A stretch of 43,110 nt of DNA from Anaerolineae bacterium (GCA_021296065.1 JAGWBD010000030.1:1-43110); one strand, 5' to 3'. Positions 8,743-17,040 are shown, counted from the first letter of the stretch. Notes: generated by a model from the letters alone, not told the origin. Translations and numbers: made by a program.

Positions 8743-8803
8743 GCCCTCACCCCAATCCCCTTTTCCCGTCTTTGACAGAGCCCTTCTCAGGGAGAGGGGT
8801 TAT
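8743..8803. repeat. Intergenic repeat-like element, CCCTCACCCC...GAGAGGGG type
   Basis: Between the sulfatase pair and the SDR gene lies a 60-base stretch that begins CCCTCACCCCAATCCCC and ends CTCAGGGAGAGGGG. This arrangement resembles the C-rich/G-rich imperfect inverted elements scattered between genes in many bacterial genomes, here degenerate. Only one copy is visible, so the call rests on resemblance. Confidence 0.35.
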
Positions 8804-8855
8804 GGACCTGTTTCCCCCGTGTCGAATGCGAGTCTGGATCTTCGGTTTGAACATC

Positions 8856-8877
8856 TTGCTTCAGGAGGGTGAAGCAA
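8856..8877 (-). other. Hairpin immediately after the SDR stop codon
   Basis: TTGCTTC (8856-8862) and GAAGCAA (8871-8877) form a perfect 7-bp stem with an 8-base loop, three bases beyond the SDR stop codon on the minus strand. No U-tract follows, so it could be an mRNA 3' end stabiliser or a weak terminator. Confidence 0.45.
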
Positions 8878-8880
8878 CTT

Positions 8881-9651
8881 TCAACGGCCCATCCAGCCGC
8901 CGTCGACGGTGAGGATTTCGCCGGTGACGTAATCGGAGGCGGGCGAGGCGAGGTAGAGCGCCGCGCCGCGGAAGTCCTCGGGTTGGGCCCAGCGGCCGGC
9001 GGGGATGCGCTCGAGAATGGCCTGGTAGCGCGCCGTGTCGTTGAGCAGGTCGGCGGTCAATTCGGTGGCGACGTAGCCGGGCGCGATGGCGTTGACCTGC
9101 ACGCCCTGGCCAGCCCACTCGTTGCTGAGCGCGAGGGTCAGGCGGGCGATGGCGCCCTTGCTGGCGGCGTAGGCCGGGACGCGGATGCCGCCCTGAAAGC
9201 TCATCAGCGAGGCGATGAAGATGATCTTGCCGGCTCCGCGCGCCAGCATGCCGCGGCCGAACTCGCGGGCCAGAATGAACTGGGCGTTGAGGTTGATCTC
9301 AAAGACGCGGTCCCAGTCCTCGTCCGGATAATCGACGGCGTCGGCGCGCGGCACGATGCCGGCGTTGTTGACGAGGATGTCCACCGGCGGGGCAGTCACC
9401 TGCACGTCACGGATGAAGGTGTAAAGCGCCTCACGGTCGCCCATGTCGCAGGTAAAGGCGTGGAAGTTGTGGCCCAGGGCGCGCACTTCCGCGCCAATCG
9501 CGCCGCCGTCGGCTTCCATGTTCTGGCTGACGCCGACTACATCTGCGCCGGCTTCGGCCAGGGTCAGGGCGATGACCCGGCCGATGCCGCGGCGACAGCC
9601 GGTAACGAGGGCGGTTTTGCCATCCAGACGGAAGAGATCGGGCAGGTTCAT
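8881..9651 (-). CDS. SDR-family oxidoreductase, KduD-like (2-dehydro-3-deoxygluconate 5-dehydrogenase type)
   Basis: 256 residues, the size of classical short-chain dehydrogenases. The cofactor motif TGCRRGIG is at residues 17-24, NNAG at 95-98, and the catalytic residues are N120, S148, Y161 and K165 (YAASK). The N-terminus MNLPDLFRLDGKTALVTG and the C-terminal YVTGEILTVDGGWMGR match the KduD / 2-deoxy-D-gluconate 3-dehydrogenase group, which acts on keto-deoxy sugar acids derived from uronate catabolism. It sits between the sulfatases and an unknown secreted protein on the same strand. The context (sulfatases, enolase-superfamily dehydratase, sugar importer) favours a sugar-acid role; the exact substrate is inferred, so no symbol is given. 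Confidence 0.88.
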   Translation of the reverse strand: MNLPDLFRLDGKTALVTGCRRGIGRVIALTLAEAGADVVGVSQNMEADGGAIGAEVRALGHNFHAFTCDMGDREALYTFIRDVQVTAPPVDILVNNAGIVPRADAVDYPDEDWDRVFEINLNAQFILAREFGRGMLARGAGKIIFIASLMSFQGGIRVPAYAASKGAIARLTLALSNEWAGQGVQVNAIAPGYVATELTADLLNDTARYQAILERIPAGRWAQPEDFRGAALYLASPASDYVTGEILTVDGGWMGR

Positions 9652-9776
9652 GGGCTACTCAAGCTGGACCGGTGAAGGCCGGAATGGTAACGGTTCGATC
9701 CTGGAAATGCCATCGAATCGAAAGCGCCACGGTGAGACCGCGGCGCAATTCTCTTACGTACTTTTGCCGGGCGAGA

Positions 9777-10799
9777 TCAGGAACAGTTCGCTCCTGGCGG
9801 GCCGTCGTAGGACGTGACGGTGCCGCCGACCTGCCCGGAAAGGCCGCCGTTGAAGATCACGTGGAAGGTCTTGTTTTCAAAGTCGGGTCCCATGGCGATG
9901 ACGGCGTTGCCATTGTCCTGCTTGGTTGCAGCGATGCGGTTGTCCGGGCTGGCCTTGAAACAACCCACGCCGGCGCCGTTGAACTCCGCCTGCGACACCC
10001 GGAAGGCGAGCTCCTCGTGGTTGGCCGAGGCCAGACGGTTCACCACCAGAGCCGGTTGGCCCTCGTAGGTGGCACGGTAGATGCGTCCCAGGCCGCCGAG
10101 GTTGTTGGCCAACTCATTGACCTCCCAGGACGGGGCGGCCGGCAATGCCGCCGAAGCGGCGGGCGCGCCTGCGCCTGCGGCCGCGAAAGCAAGTTGAGTC
10201 GGGTCCGTGCCGACGCAGGCCCACAGCTTGTGCAGGCCGTCGAGCGCATTGTGCATGCTGGCGGGCAGGACCGAGGAAGGCGCCGTGGAAACGATGGCCC
10301 TGTCCGGCAACGCCGCGGCGTAAATCACGTTTTCCTGGCGGCCGTCATGCAGGGCGGCCTGGGGCCGGAAGTCGCCGTGGCCAGCCGTTGCACCGAAGAA
10401 ATCGCTGCGCCGGCCCAGCCCCGGAAAGAGCAAGGGGACGTCGAATACGATCTCGCCGGCAAATGCCGGAATTGCGAACAGTGCCTGGCTGTCCGGCAGC
10501 CAGGTGAGTGAACGCGGGACGTGGTAGTTGCTGACGCCAGTGTCCGGCAGTGTCAGCAGCGGCAGATTGGATTCGGCGAAGACAAAGGGCGTATCGAGGC
10601 TGAATGGTAGTGACGGTGCAGGCGCGGCGAAACTGCCTCCGTTGCCGATCACACAGGAAGGATCAATCTGGCGGATTCCGGCCAGGGTCTGTACGGCGAC
10701 TGCATCAGGGTTGAAGACAAGGGGCTCCGCCATTTGTTGCGCGCTGACGGGCGAGAGGAGAGTCACCAAAATGACGAAAAAAGCCAGAATCCGCAACAT
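9777..10799 (-). CDS. Secreted protein of unknown function
   Basis: 340 residues, ATG start. A clear signal peptide (about residues 1-20, hydrophobic core LRILAFFVILVTLLSPVSA, cleavage before QQ) predicts export without a lipobox Cys. The mature part is rich in Pro, Ala and small residues, holds at least four Cys residues (in PSCVIG, WACVG, GCFKA and near the C-terminus) and has no repeat or catalytic motif that I recognise. The C-terminal third alternates hydrophobic and polar residues as in a beta-sandwich. It lies 125 bases upstream of the SDR gene and 70 bases downstream of the FAD oxidoreductase on the same strand, so it may be part of that transcription unit. I do not assign a function. 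Confidence 0.75.
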   Translation of the reverse strand: MLRILAFFVILVTLLSPVSAQQMAEPLVFNPDAVAVQTLAGIRQIDPSCVIGNGGSFAAPAPSLPFSLDTPFVFAESNLPLLTLPDTGVSNYHVPRSLTWLPDSQALFAIPAFAGEIVFDVPLLFPGLGRRSDFFGATAGHGDFRPQAALHDGRQENVIYAAALPDRAIVSTAPSSVLPASMHNALDGLHKLWACVGTDPTQLAFAAAGAGAPAASAALPAAPSWEVNELANNLGGLGRIYRATYEGQPALVVNRLASANHEELAFRVSQAEFNGAGVGCFKASPDNRIAATKQDNGNAVIAMGPDFENKTFHVIFNGGLSGQVGGTVTSYDGPPGANCS

Positions 10800-10869
10800 G
10801 TTTTACTCCATTGAACAAGCCGTAGAAGGTCAATTCTTTTGGGCTGGACATGCAAAAAGTGGATTAAAG

Positions 10870-12459
10870 TCAGCGTGGCGTAAGGCGGGCGTACTCCGGC
10901 CATTCGAGTACGAAACCGAGTCGTTTGCGCAGCAGGGTCTGAAAGTCGTCGAGGTGCGACTCGTCGGCGCGGACCTGCTTCGGTTGCAGACCCCGGGTCT
11001 GGCACCAGGCGGCCAGGGCGCCGGCGGCCTCACCGATGTTCCATTCGACGGGATGCAGGCGGTAGCAACCGTTGGTGATGTGAGTCACGCCGAGGTTCTT
11101 GCAGGCCGGCAACAGGTTTTCCATGCGCTGCGGAATCAGCGCGCCCAGGGGAATCTGGAAGGGGTAGCAACTGACGTCGACGTAGTTGCGCTGCGCCGTG
11201 CCGGGGTGCAGGTCGATGCGGTAGCTGCCCACGCCGACTGAGTCGTCAAAGCGCTCGGCGCCGACCAGGCCCTCGCGCTGCGCCACGCCGAGGTGTTGCT
11301 CAAGGACTGGGAAATCGGCCTTTATGCGGCGCGACTCGCGCACGTAGACCTTTTTCGCCAGTCCGTCTTCGCTGCCGAGGACGTCGGGGCGCAGACGGAG
11401 GCCGGGGTAGCCCAGGCCGCCGTCATGGCGCGGCGCCTCGGTTTGCATCCAGTAGAGGAAGGACAGGCTGAGTTGACGGCAGGCTCGCAGGTTGGCCTGT
11501 ACCTCAGCCTGCGGTACGCCGACCAGGGGGCCCAGCCAGTAGTCGTTTTGCGGCCAGTTGACCAGGGTGATGTCGCTGCTGAAGCTGCCCTGGCTGTAAA
11601 AGTCCTTGTAAAGAATGCGGCGGTAACGCCAGAAGTCGGCCTGGTGGCCGGCGGCGAAGAGCGGCCGGCATACGGGCTCAAGTGTGACGGGATCGGGATA
11701 ACGCCAGCCCAACTGCGGCCCGGGCCAGAAGTCCGCCTGGTAACCGCGCCAGAAGACGTAATCCTGCGGCCGCTCAATGATGTGATTGTCGCCCGGCAGC
11801 CAGTCCACGGCTAAGCAACAGGTGACGGCCTGCTGGTCGAGCGGGTCGGGGTCGCCGGGCAGGGCATGCAGCTCGCCGGTCTGCGCCTGGCTCTCGGCGC
11901 CGATGACATGCTCCACGCCGGCCAGCTCAAGTACGTCGCCGAGTTCGGTGGCGTCGAGAATCCAGGCCGCGCTGACCGTCGTCTCGTCGCCGCCGGCCAG
12001 ACTGCGCAAGGTTACGGCGCGCACCCGGTCGCCGTCCGTTTCGGCGCTGACCGCGACGTGTTTTCGCCAGATTTCCAGCTGGCCGCTGCTGCACCAGGGG
12101 GCCAGCATGCCCTCAATGACGGCGAGGGCCACGCGCGGCTCATGGCAGAGGCGGCTGACGCTGCCCTTGCCGGGGTTGAGGTTGACGATACTGCGCGCCT
12201 CGTCGGTCAGCGGGTAGTGACGGCGGTAGTGGTTGCGCACGCCCTGCGCAAACTGCATGTAGCTGCGGGTGGCGCCGGTCTGTTCGATCCAGGGATGCTC
12301 GTCGGGCGGCACAGCCTGGGCGGTGAACTGGCCGCCGATCCAGTCGCTCTCCTCGCTGAGGATGACGCCCCGGCCGAGGCGCAGGGCCGCCAGGGCCGCG
12401 GCCACGCCGCCCGCGCCGCCACCGACGATGAGGATGTCCGTTGCGCGCTCACCCGCCAT
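10870..12459 (-). CDS. FAD-dependent oxidoreductase (FAD_oxidored family)
   Basis: 529 residues. The N-terminus has a dinucleotide-binding fold, [22 protein letters not shown] (GGGAGG at residues 13-18), followed by [15 protein letters not shown], where the family contacts FAD. Further family blocks are [19 protein letters not shown] in the middle and a C-terminal [37 protein letters not shown], the second FAD-contact region. This family of flavoproteins is common in planctomycetes and chloroflexi, often near sulfatases and sugar-acid genes, with mostly unknown substrates. No signal peptide is present. It is divergent from the sugar-ABC operon, sharing a 113-base region that carries that operon's promoter and operator, so co-regulation is plausible. 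Confidence 0.88.
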   Translation of the reverse strand: MAGERATDILIVGGGAGGVAAALAALRLGRGVILSEESDWIGGQFTAQAVPPDEHPWIEQTGATRSYMQFAQGVRNHYRRHYPLTDEARSIVNLNPGKGSVSRLCHEPRVALAVIEGMLAPWCSSGQLEIWRKHVAVSAETDGDRVRAVTLRSLAGGDETTVSAAWILDATELGDVLELAGVEHVIGAESQAQTGELHALPGDPDPLDQQAVTCCLAVDWLPGDNHIIERPQDYVFWRGYQADFWPGPQLGWRYPDPVTLEPVCRPLFAAGHQADFWRYRRILYKDFYSQGSFSSDITLVNWPQNDYWLGPLVGVPQAEVQANLRACRQLSLSFLYWMQTEAPRHDGGLGYPGLRLRPDVLGSEDGLAKKVYVRESRRIKADFPVLEQHLGVAQREGLVGAERFDDSVGVGSYRIDLHPGTAQRNYVDVSCYPFQIPLGALIPQRMENLLPACKNLGVTHITNGCYRLHPVEWNIGEAAGALAAWCQTRGLQPKQVRADESHLDDFQTLLRKRLGFVLEWPEYARLTPR

Positions 12460-12514
12460 GTCTGCAACCCTGCTTCCTGGCGCAAGTTAGCAGGCAGGGC
12501 AAGCGATTACCAGG

Positions 12515-12543
12515 TTGACATTGTCCGTAGTTGTAGGTACAAC
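12515..12543 (+). promoter_or_regulatory. Sigma-70-type promoter of the sugar-ABC operon
   Basis: TTGACA (12515-12520) is followed after exactly 17 bases by TACAAC (12538-12543). The -35 is a perfect consensus and the -10 matches at four of six positions. The binding-protein ATG follows 30 bases later, with a GGAGGG ribosome-binding site. Confidence 0.6.
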
Positions 12544-12544
12544 T
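12529..12544. promoter_or_regulatory. Palindromic operator overlapping the -10 box
   Basis: AGTTGTAGGTACAACT is a perfect 7-bp inverted repeat around a GG centre. It covers the -10 hexamer of the sugar-ABC promoter, the normal place for a repressor site. The half-site TTGT...ACAA resembles operators of GntR/FadR-type regulators (established for that family); no regulator gene lies in the window. Confidence 0.55.
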
Positions 12545-12572
12545 TGCGCACCGTAGGGAATGGAGGGACACA

Positions 12573-13853
12573 ATGCACATACGATATATCGTCTTAATGA
12601 CTGTGGCACTGCTGCTGGTCGTTGCCCCGCTGGCCGCTCAGGAAGCGACCACCATCACCTGGCTAAACTGCTGTAACTGGCCCTCTGAAGAGGTCATCGC
12701 TGAATTTGAAGCCGAGAACCCGGACATTAACGTTGAGGTCGAGACGGTCGATTTCAACGCGCTGTTCGAGCAGATCCAGGTTCGTCTGGGTGGCGGCGCG
12801 TCCGACCCTGACGTGCTTTCCGTGGACGTGCCCGTAACGGCCGGTTACGGCCTGCGCGGCTGGCTGCTGCCGCTGGACGACGCCTTCAGCGACGAGGACC
12901 GCGCCGACTGGCTGCCCGCTGCCCTGGCCGCCGGCACCTACAACGGCGAGTTGGTTTCCGCGCCAGTCAGCACCTCCACGCAGTTGCTTTTCATCAACTC
13001 GGACCTTTTCGAAGCCGCCGGCATTGAGGTTCCTGGCGTCGACGATCGCCTGACCTATGAACAGGTCGCCGACATCGCCGCGCAACTGACGCAGGATACG
13101 GACGGCGACGGCATCACGGATCAGTGGGGATTCAGCTGGGAACAGACCGTTCGCATCTACCAGCTGCAGCCGCTGGCGGTTGGCCTGGGCGGCCAGTCCA
13201 TCGGTGACGATGGCCTGACAGTCGACGGCGTCATTAATTCGCAGGCGTGGATCGACGGCTTCACTTTCTACTCGGACATGTTCAATGAAAGCAGGGTGGC
13301 GCCGCAGGACGACACCATCGGCACCAGCGACCTGTTCTGGTCCGGCAAGATGGGCATGATGATCGCCGGCCCCTGGAACATTAACCGCTACCTGCGCGAG
13401 GCGGACGATATCGATTTCGACTGGACGGTCGCCCGCCATCCCTACTTCGAAAACGGTGAGGTCACCACGCCAACCGGCAGCTGGCACATTGGCGTGAACA
13501 TCAACAGCGACAGCCCGGACGAAGCCAAACGCTTTGTGCAGTGGATCTCCACGGGCGCGGGCGCCGAAGCCTGGTGGCGCCGCGGCAGTGGTGACTTCCC
13601 GGCGCAACAGTCCGTGCTGGCGCAATTCCAGACGGACGAGGAGTTTGACGAGGGTGTCCAGTACTTCCTGCGCGTGGCCGCCGACGAGGCGACGGTAAAC
13701 CCGGATCCGCGCGCGGTGTCCCCCGGCTACCTCGAGTATGAACAGATTCTGCAGGACGCCTTCCAGGACATCCGCACGGGTGCCGACGTGGAAGAGTCGC
13801 TCAATCTTGCGGTCACTCGCATCGAAAGTGAAATGGTGAAGTACCGCGGCTAG
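12573..13853 (+). CDS. Sugar ABC transporter substrate-binding protein (family 1)
   Basis: 426 residues, ATG start with GGAGGG six bases upstream. A signal peptide spans about residues 1-22 (MHIRYIVLMTVALLLVVAPLAA) with no lipobox Cys. The mature part begins ATTITWLNCCNWPSEEVIAEFEAENPDINVEVETV, the pattern of family-1 (maltose/sn-glycerol-3-phosphate type) binding proteins, and contains DTDGDGITDQWGF and GKMGMMIAGPWN blocks typical of the group. It is the first gene of an operon with two permeases; no ATPase gene follows, so an ATPase encoded elsewhere (MsmX/UgpC type) would be shared. A 13-bp hairpin after the stop codon fits the higher expression that binding proteins need. The ligand is unknown; an oligosaccharide or sulfated sugar is inferred from the neighbourhood. 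Confidence 0.93.
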   Translation: MHIRYIVLMTVALLLVVAPLAAQEATTITWLNCCNWPSEEVIAEFEAENPDINVEVETVDFNALFEQIQVRLGGGASDPDVLSVDVPVTAGYGLRGWLLPLDDAFSDEDRADWLPAALAAGTYNGELVSAPVSTSTQLLFINSDLFEAAGIEVPGVDDRLTYEQVADIAAQLTQDTDGDGITDQWGFSWEQTVRIYQLQPLAVGLGGQSIGDDGLTVDGVINSQAWIDGFTFYSDMFNESRVAPQDDTIGTSDLFWSGKMGMMIAGPWNINRYLREADDIDFDWTVARHPYFENGEVTTPTGSWHIGVNINSDSPDEAKRFVQWISTGAGAEAWWRRGSGDFPAQQSVLAQFQTDEEFDEGVQYFLRVAADEATVNPDPRAVSPGYLEYEQILQDAFQDIRTGADVEESLNLAVTRIESEMVKYRG

Positions 13854-13864
13854 TTGATTAACAG

Positions 13865-13898
13865 TCCGGGAACTGCCGCAGGCCTGGCAGTTCCCGGA
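13865..13898 (+). other. Strong intercistronic hairpin between binding protein and permease
   Basis: TCCGGGAACTGCC (13865-13877) and GGCAGTTCCCGGA (13886-13898) form a perfect 13-bp stem with an 8-base loop. No T-tract follows. In ABC importer operons, hairpins at this place commonly protect the upstream mRNA from 3' decay, raising binding-protein level over permeases (established for mal-type operons). Confidence 0.7.
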
Positions 13899-13924
13899 TC
13901 CGGGCTTACGGGAACAGCCCTGCA

Positions 13925-14788
13925 ATGACCGGACGCGAGCGTTACATCCCCTATCTTTTTCTGCTGCCGGCGCTGGCGCTTATCATCATCTTTAACCTTT
14001 TTCCCACCATCGCCACCCTGATTGAAAGCCTGCATGGCAACTCGCTGGTGCGTGGCGGGCGGGTCTTCGTCGGTCTGGGTAACTTCAACCGTGTGCTCAA
14101 CGACCCCGTCTTCTGGAAGTCGATGCAGGTCACCGGGCTCTTCAGCATCCTGGTAAATCCGATTCAGGTGGCGCTGGCGCTGGGTCTGGCCTTGCTGGCC
14201 AACAGCAAGGTGCGCGGAATCACGGTCTTCCGCAGCATCTATCTGCTGCCGGTGGCCGTCTCGATCAACGTGACCACGGTGGTCTGGGGTCTGATGCTTA
14301 ACAGCGAGGGCGGGCTGATCAACGGCATCCTTAACCTGGTGGGCATTGAGCGGCAGCCCTTCCTGATCTCCCCCTCGCACGCCCTGTGGTCGATCATCAT
14401 CCTGGCGACCTGGAAGGGCGTGCCCTTGTGGACCCTGTTCTTTCTGGCCGGTCTGCAGGGCATTCCGCAAACTGTGCTTGAGGCGGCGCGCATTGATGGC
14501 GCCGGCCGTTGGCAGAGCTTCCGTTTCGTCACCCTGCCGCTGCTGCGGGGCGTGCTGCTCTTTGTGCTGGTGGCGGATACCGTGGCCAATTTCCTGCTCT
14601 TCGCGCCCGTGCTCCTGCTGACCAGGGGCGGGCCGCAACTGAGCACCAATCTGGTTATGTACGAGACCTACCGACGTGGCTTCGTCTATGGCGATCTGGG
14701 CGTTTCATCGGCCATGTTGTCGCTGATGTTGCTGCTGGTCTTCGCCGTGATCGGCGTCCAGTTTACGCTGCTACGGCGGCGGGCCTGA
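13925..14788 (+). CDS. Sugar ABC transporter permease 1 (MalF/UgpA type)
   Basis: 287 residues, ATG start. It is strongly hydrophobic with about six membrane segments; the first is near residues 8-28 (YLFLLPALALIIIFNLFPTIA). The cytoplasmic EAA loop that contacts the ATPase is clear: EAARIDGAGRWQSFRFVTLP at about residue 190. This is the MalF-type partner of the next gene. It follows the binding protein by 71 bases containing the strong hairpin and precedes the second permease by 7 bases. It belongs to the inner-membrane channel of the importer. Confidence 0.94.
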   Translation: MTGRERYIPYLFLLPALALIIIFNLFPTIATLIESLHGNSLVRGGRVFVGLGNFNRVLNDPVFWKSMQVTGLFSILVNPIQVALALGLALLANSKVRGITVFRSIYLLPVAVSINVTTVVWGLMLNSEGGLINGILNLVGIERQPFLISPSHALWSIIILATWKGVPLWTLFFLAGLQGIPQTVLEAARIDGAGRWQSFRFVTLPLLRGVLLFVLVADTVANFLLFAPVLLLTRGGPQLSTNLVMYETYRRGFVYGDLGVSSAMLSLMLLLVFAVIGVQFTLLRRRA

Positions 14789-14795
14789 GGGACTG

Positions 14796-15701
14796 ATGGC
14801 AACGCAAACCGGCACCGTAGCCCCGAAAGCGACGTCACTGCAGATGCTGCGCCTGCAGCATGTGTGGCGCCGGAAGGGCGAGCGTCTGCTGATCTATGTG
14901 TTGCTGCTGCTCGTGGCGCTGATGGCGCTGCTGCCTCTGATGTGGGCCTTCGCCGCTTCCTTAACACCCAACGCGAAGGTCTTCGAGTACGCCTTTCCTT
15001 TCTCACTGCGGGCACTGTTCCCGGTGGAGTTCACGCTGGAAGCCTATGAAGCGCTCTTTGCGCGCGGCTTCGGCGACGCGCTGAAGAACTCCTTCTGGCT
15101 GGCCGGTGTCACCGTTGTGCTGGGTGGAACCATCAACGCGCTGGCCGGCTTCGCCTTCGCGCGCTTTGAATTTCGCGGCAAGCGCATTCTCTTTCTGACG
15201 GTCATATTGCTTCCATTCCTGGTGCCGGTGGACCTGACGGCCATTCCGCGTTTCATCCTGGTGAACACCCTGGACTGGCGCAATACCTGGCAGGCCCTGA
15301 TCGTGCCGGGGCTGGGCAACAGCCTGGCGATCTTTCTCTTCCGCCAGTTTTTTGAGGAAATACCGCAGGACCTCATCGACGCCGCCCGCGTTGACGGCGC
15401 CTCCTGGATGCGGCTGTTCTACAACGTGGTCCTGCCTCTGTCGCGGCCCGTGCTGATCACGGCGGCCCTGTTTCTCTTCCTGCAACAGTGGGACGCCTAC
15501 TTCTGGCCCCTGCTGGTCGCGCCGCGGCCGGAATTGCGCCTGGTGCAGGTGGCCATTTCCTCCGCCGTCGAGGAACACCGCACGCGCTGGAACGAGCAAC
15601 TGGCCGGGTCGATGCTGGCCGCCATCGTGCCGATTCTCCTGCTGCTGCCCTTCCAGCGTTACTACATCCAGGCGGTGACCAGCAGCGGCCTGAAAGACTA
15701 G
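14796..15701 (+). CDS. Sugar ABC transporter permease 2 (MalG/UgpE type)
   Basis: 301 residues, ATG start seven bases after the first permease stop. There is a basic N-terminus (about 35 residues) and then six predicted membrane segments starting LLIYVLLLLVALMALLPLMW. The EAA-type loop is DAARVDGASWMRLFYNVVLP. The C-terminal QRYYIQAVTSSGLKD is characteristic of MalG/UgpE/AraQ permeases. It is the last gene of the importer operon; its stop codon overlaps by four bases the stop codon of the convergent dehydratase gene (shared palindromic CTAG, 15698-15701). Confidence 0.94.
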   Translation: MATQTGTVAPKATSLQMLRLQHVWRRKGERLLIYVLLLLVALMALLPLMWAFAASLTPNAKVFEYAFPFSLRALFPVEFTLEAYEALFARGFGDALKNSFWLAGVTVVLGGTINALAGFAFARFEFRGKRILFLTVILLPFLVPVDLTAIPRFILVNTLDWRNTWQALIVPGLGNSLAIFLFRQFFEEIPQDLIDAARVDGASWMRLFYNVVLPLSRPVLITAALFLFLQQWDAYFWPLLVAPRPELRLVQVAISSAVEEHRTRWNEQLAGSMLAAIVPILLLLPFQRYYIQAVTSSGLKD

Positions 15702-16852
15702 ACCTTCGCCGCGCGCAGCTTCGCCAGGTCCAGTTCGACTCCCAGACCGGGTCCCTCCGGAATCATGAAACGGCCGCCCTCGACGACGATCGGCTCCTGC
15801 AAAAGGTTGTTGGCCAGTTCCACCACCGGTGGCTGGTACTCCAGCAGATACAGGTTGGGCAACGCGGCAGCCAGTTGAATCGAGGCGGCGATGCAGGGCC
15901 CCAGGCCCACGCTGAGGTGCGGCGCCATACGCGCGTTGAAGGCCTCGGCCATCTGGGCGATGACCATGGACTCGGAGATGCCAGCGCGCCCGATGTCCGG
16001 CTGCAGCACGGAAATGGCGCGCTGCTCCAGCCAGGGTCTGAACTGGTAACGGGTGCGCTCGGTCTCTCCGACGGCGACTGGAATCACCAGACCGTTGCTG
16101 AGGCGGCGGTGACCGGCGATGTCCTCGGGATTGATCGGCGCTTCAAGAAAGCCGACTTCAAGGCCTTCCAGCCTGCGCCCCAGTTGCAGCGCTTCCTCCA
16201 CGGTGTAGGTCCAGTGGGCGTCCAGCAGCAGTGTGCTGCCTTCATCCAGCGCCTCGCGCAGGCGGCGGGTGGTGGTCTCGTCATTGCGCACGCCATAGCC
16301 GGCGGCCAGCTTGAAGGCGTGAAAGCCCTTTGCCTGCCAGTCCAGCGCCAGTTCGACGCGTCCGTCGTCGCTGGGCCGGGGCAGGCCGGAAACGTAACAG
16401 GGGACGTCCTCGCGGAAAGCGCCCCCGATCAGGGCGTGAACCGGCTGATCGAGCAACTTGCCGGCGGCATCCCACAGGGCGATGTCGACGGCGCTGATGG
16501 CGTCCAGCATGTGCCCGCCATAATAGCCACGGTCGCGCATCAGGTCGTACATCAAATGCCAGAGACGGCCGGCGCCGAGTGTTTCGCGGCCGATGAGCGC
16601 CGGGGCAAGTAACTGCTCGATGATCGCGCACACCACCTCGGGCGCAACCGGGGCCAACGCTTCGCCCCAGGCCGTCAGGCCCTCGCTGCTGCGCAGGCGC
16701 ACGAAGACCGTTTCGTAGGTCGCCGAGTAAAGGCAACGGTAGGGCGGTCTCAGAAAATAATTGCCGACCTCCGTGTGTGGCGGCAGGGCGCCGAGATAGG
16801 CTTCGTCGCGACGTAAGCGGACGGGAATGGCGTCGATACTTTCAATGGGCAT
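15698..16852 (-). CDS. Enolase-superfamily sugar-acid dehydratase/racemase (MR/MLE family)
   Basis: 384 residues. The mandelate racemase/muconate lactonizing enzyme fold is indicated by the N-terminal capping domain and a barrel with the metal ligands D211 (DAHW), E237 (FLEAP) and E263 (VGET), and a His-Asp pair D286 (QPDIGRAG) and H312 (APHLSVGLG) that acts as base in the mandelate-racemase subgroup. The usual KxK on the other face is reduced to a single K181 (FKLAAG). Members abstract the alpha proton of a carboxylate sugar acid and either racemise or dehydrate it. Next to a sugar importer and a KduD-like SDR, an acid-sugar dehydratase is the best inference. It is convergent with the importer operon. 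Confidence 0.9.
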   Translation of the reverse strand: MPIESIDAIPVRLRRDEAYLGALPPHTEVGNYFLRPPYRCLYSATYETVFVRLRSSEGLTAWGEALAPVAPEVVCAIIEQLLAPALIGRETLGAGRLWHLMYDLMRDRGYYGGHMLDAISAVDIALWDAAGKLLDQPVHALIGGAFREDVPCYVSGLPRPSDDGRVELALDWQAKGFHAFKLAAGYGVRNDETTTRRLREALDEGSTLLLDAHWTYTVEEALQLGRRLEGLEVGFLEAPINPEDIAGHRRLSNGLVIPVAVGETERTRYQFRPWLEQRAISVLQPDIGRAGISESMVIAQMAEAFNARMAPHLSVGLGPCIAASIQLAAALPNLYLLEYQPPVVELANNLLQEPIVVEGGRFMIPEGPGLGVELDLAKLRAAKV

Positions 16853-16968
16853 GAACTGGCTCCCGGGGAGAAGACGTTGTGCCCATTGTAACGTGACGGC
16901 GGGGGGACGTGACGGCCTGTTGGCAGCTGCCGACGGGCGGGAGGGGGAGGCAGCGTCCCGATCGGCAC

Positions 16969-16997
16969 TTGGCAGCGCGCCAGGCAGGGCGTATAAT
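16969..16997 (+). promoter_or_regulatory. Near-consensus promoter of rplI
   Basis: TTGGCA (16969-16974) is followed by exactly 17 bases and a perfect TATAAT (16992-16997). The rplI ATG follows 43 bases downstream. This is the best sigma-70-like promoter in the window and fits strong expression of a ribosomal protein gene. Confidence 0.72.
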
Positions 16998-17040
16998 GCC
17001 GCGGTTTCACAGAGTTCAACCTGCGGGCGGGGAAGCGGCC

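Noticed and set aside
7053-8912. 619-residue open frame on the plus strand
   Set aside because: It is antisense to two clear sulfatase genes and their junction; no recognisable domain, and composition is that of a shadow frame.
9651-9776. Search for a tRNA or small RNA in the gap between the SDR and secreted-protein genes
   Set aside because: No cloverleaf, T-loop (GTTCGAATC) or terminator could be made out; a CATCGAATCG stretch is too short to support anything.
12663-13925. 420-residue open frame on the minus strand
   Set aside because: Antisense to the sugar-binding-protein gene; its Arg/Val/His-rich composition is typical of complementary frames in GC-rich DNA.
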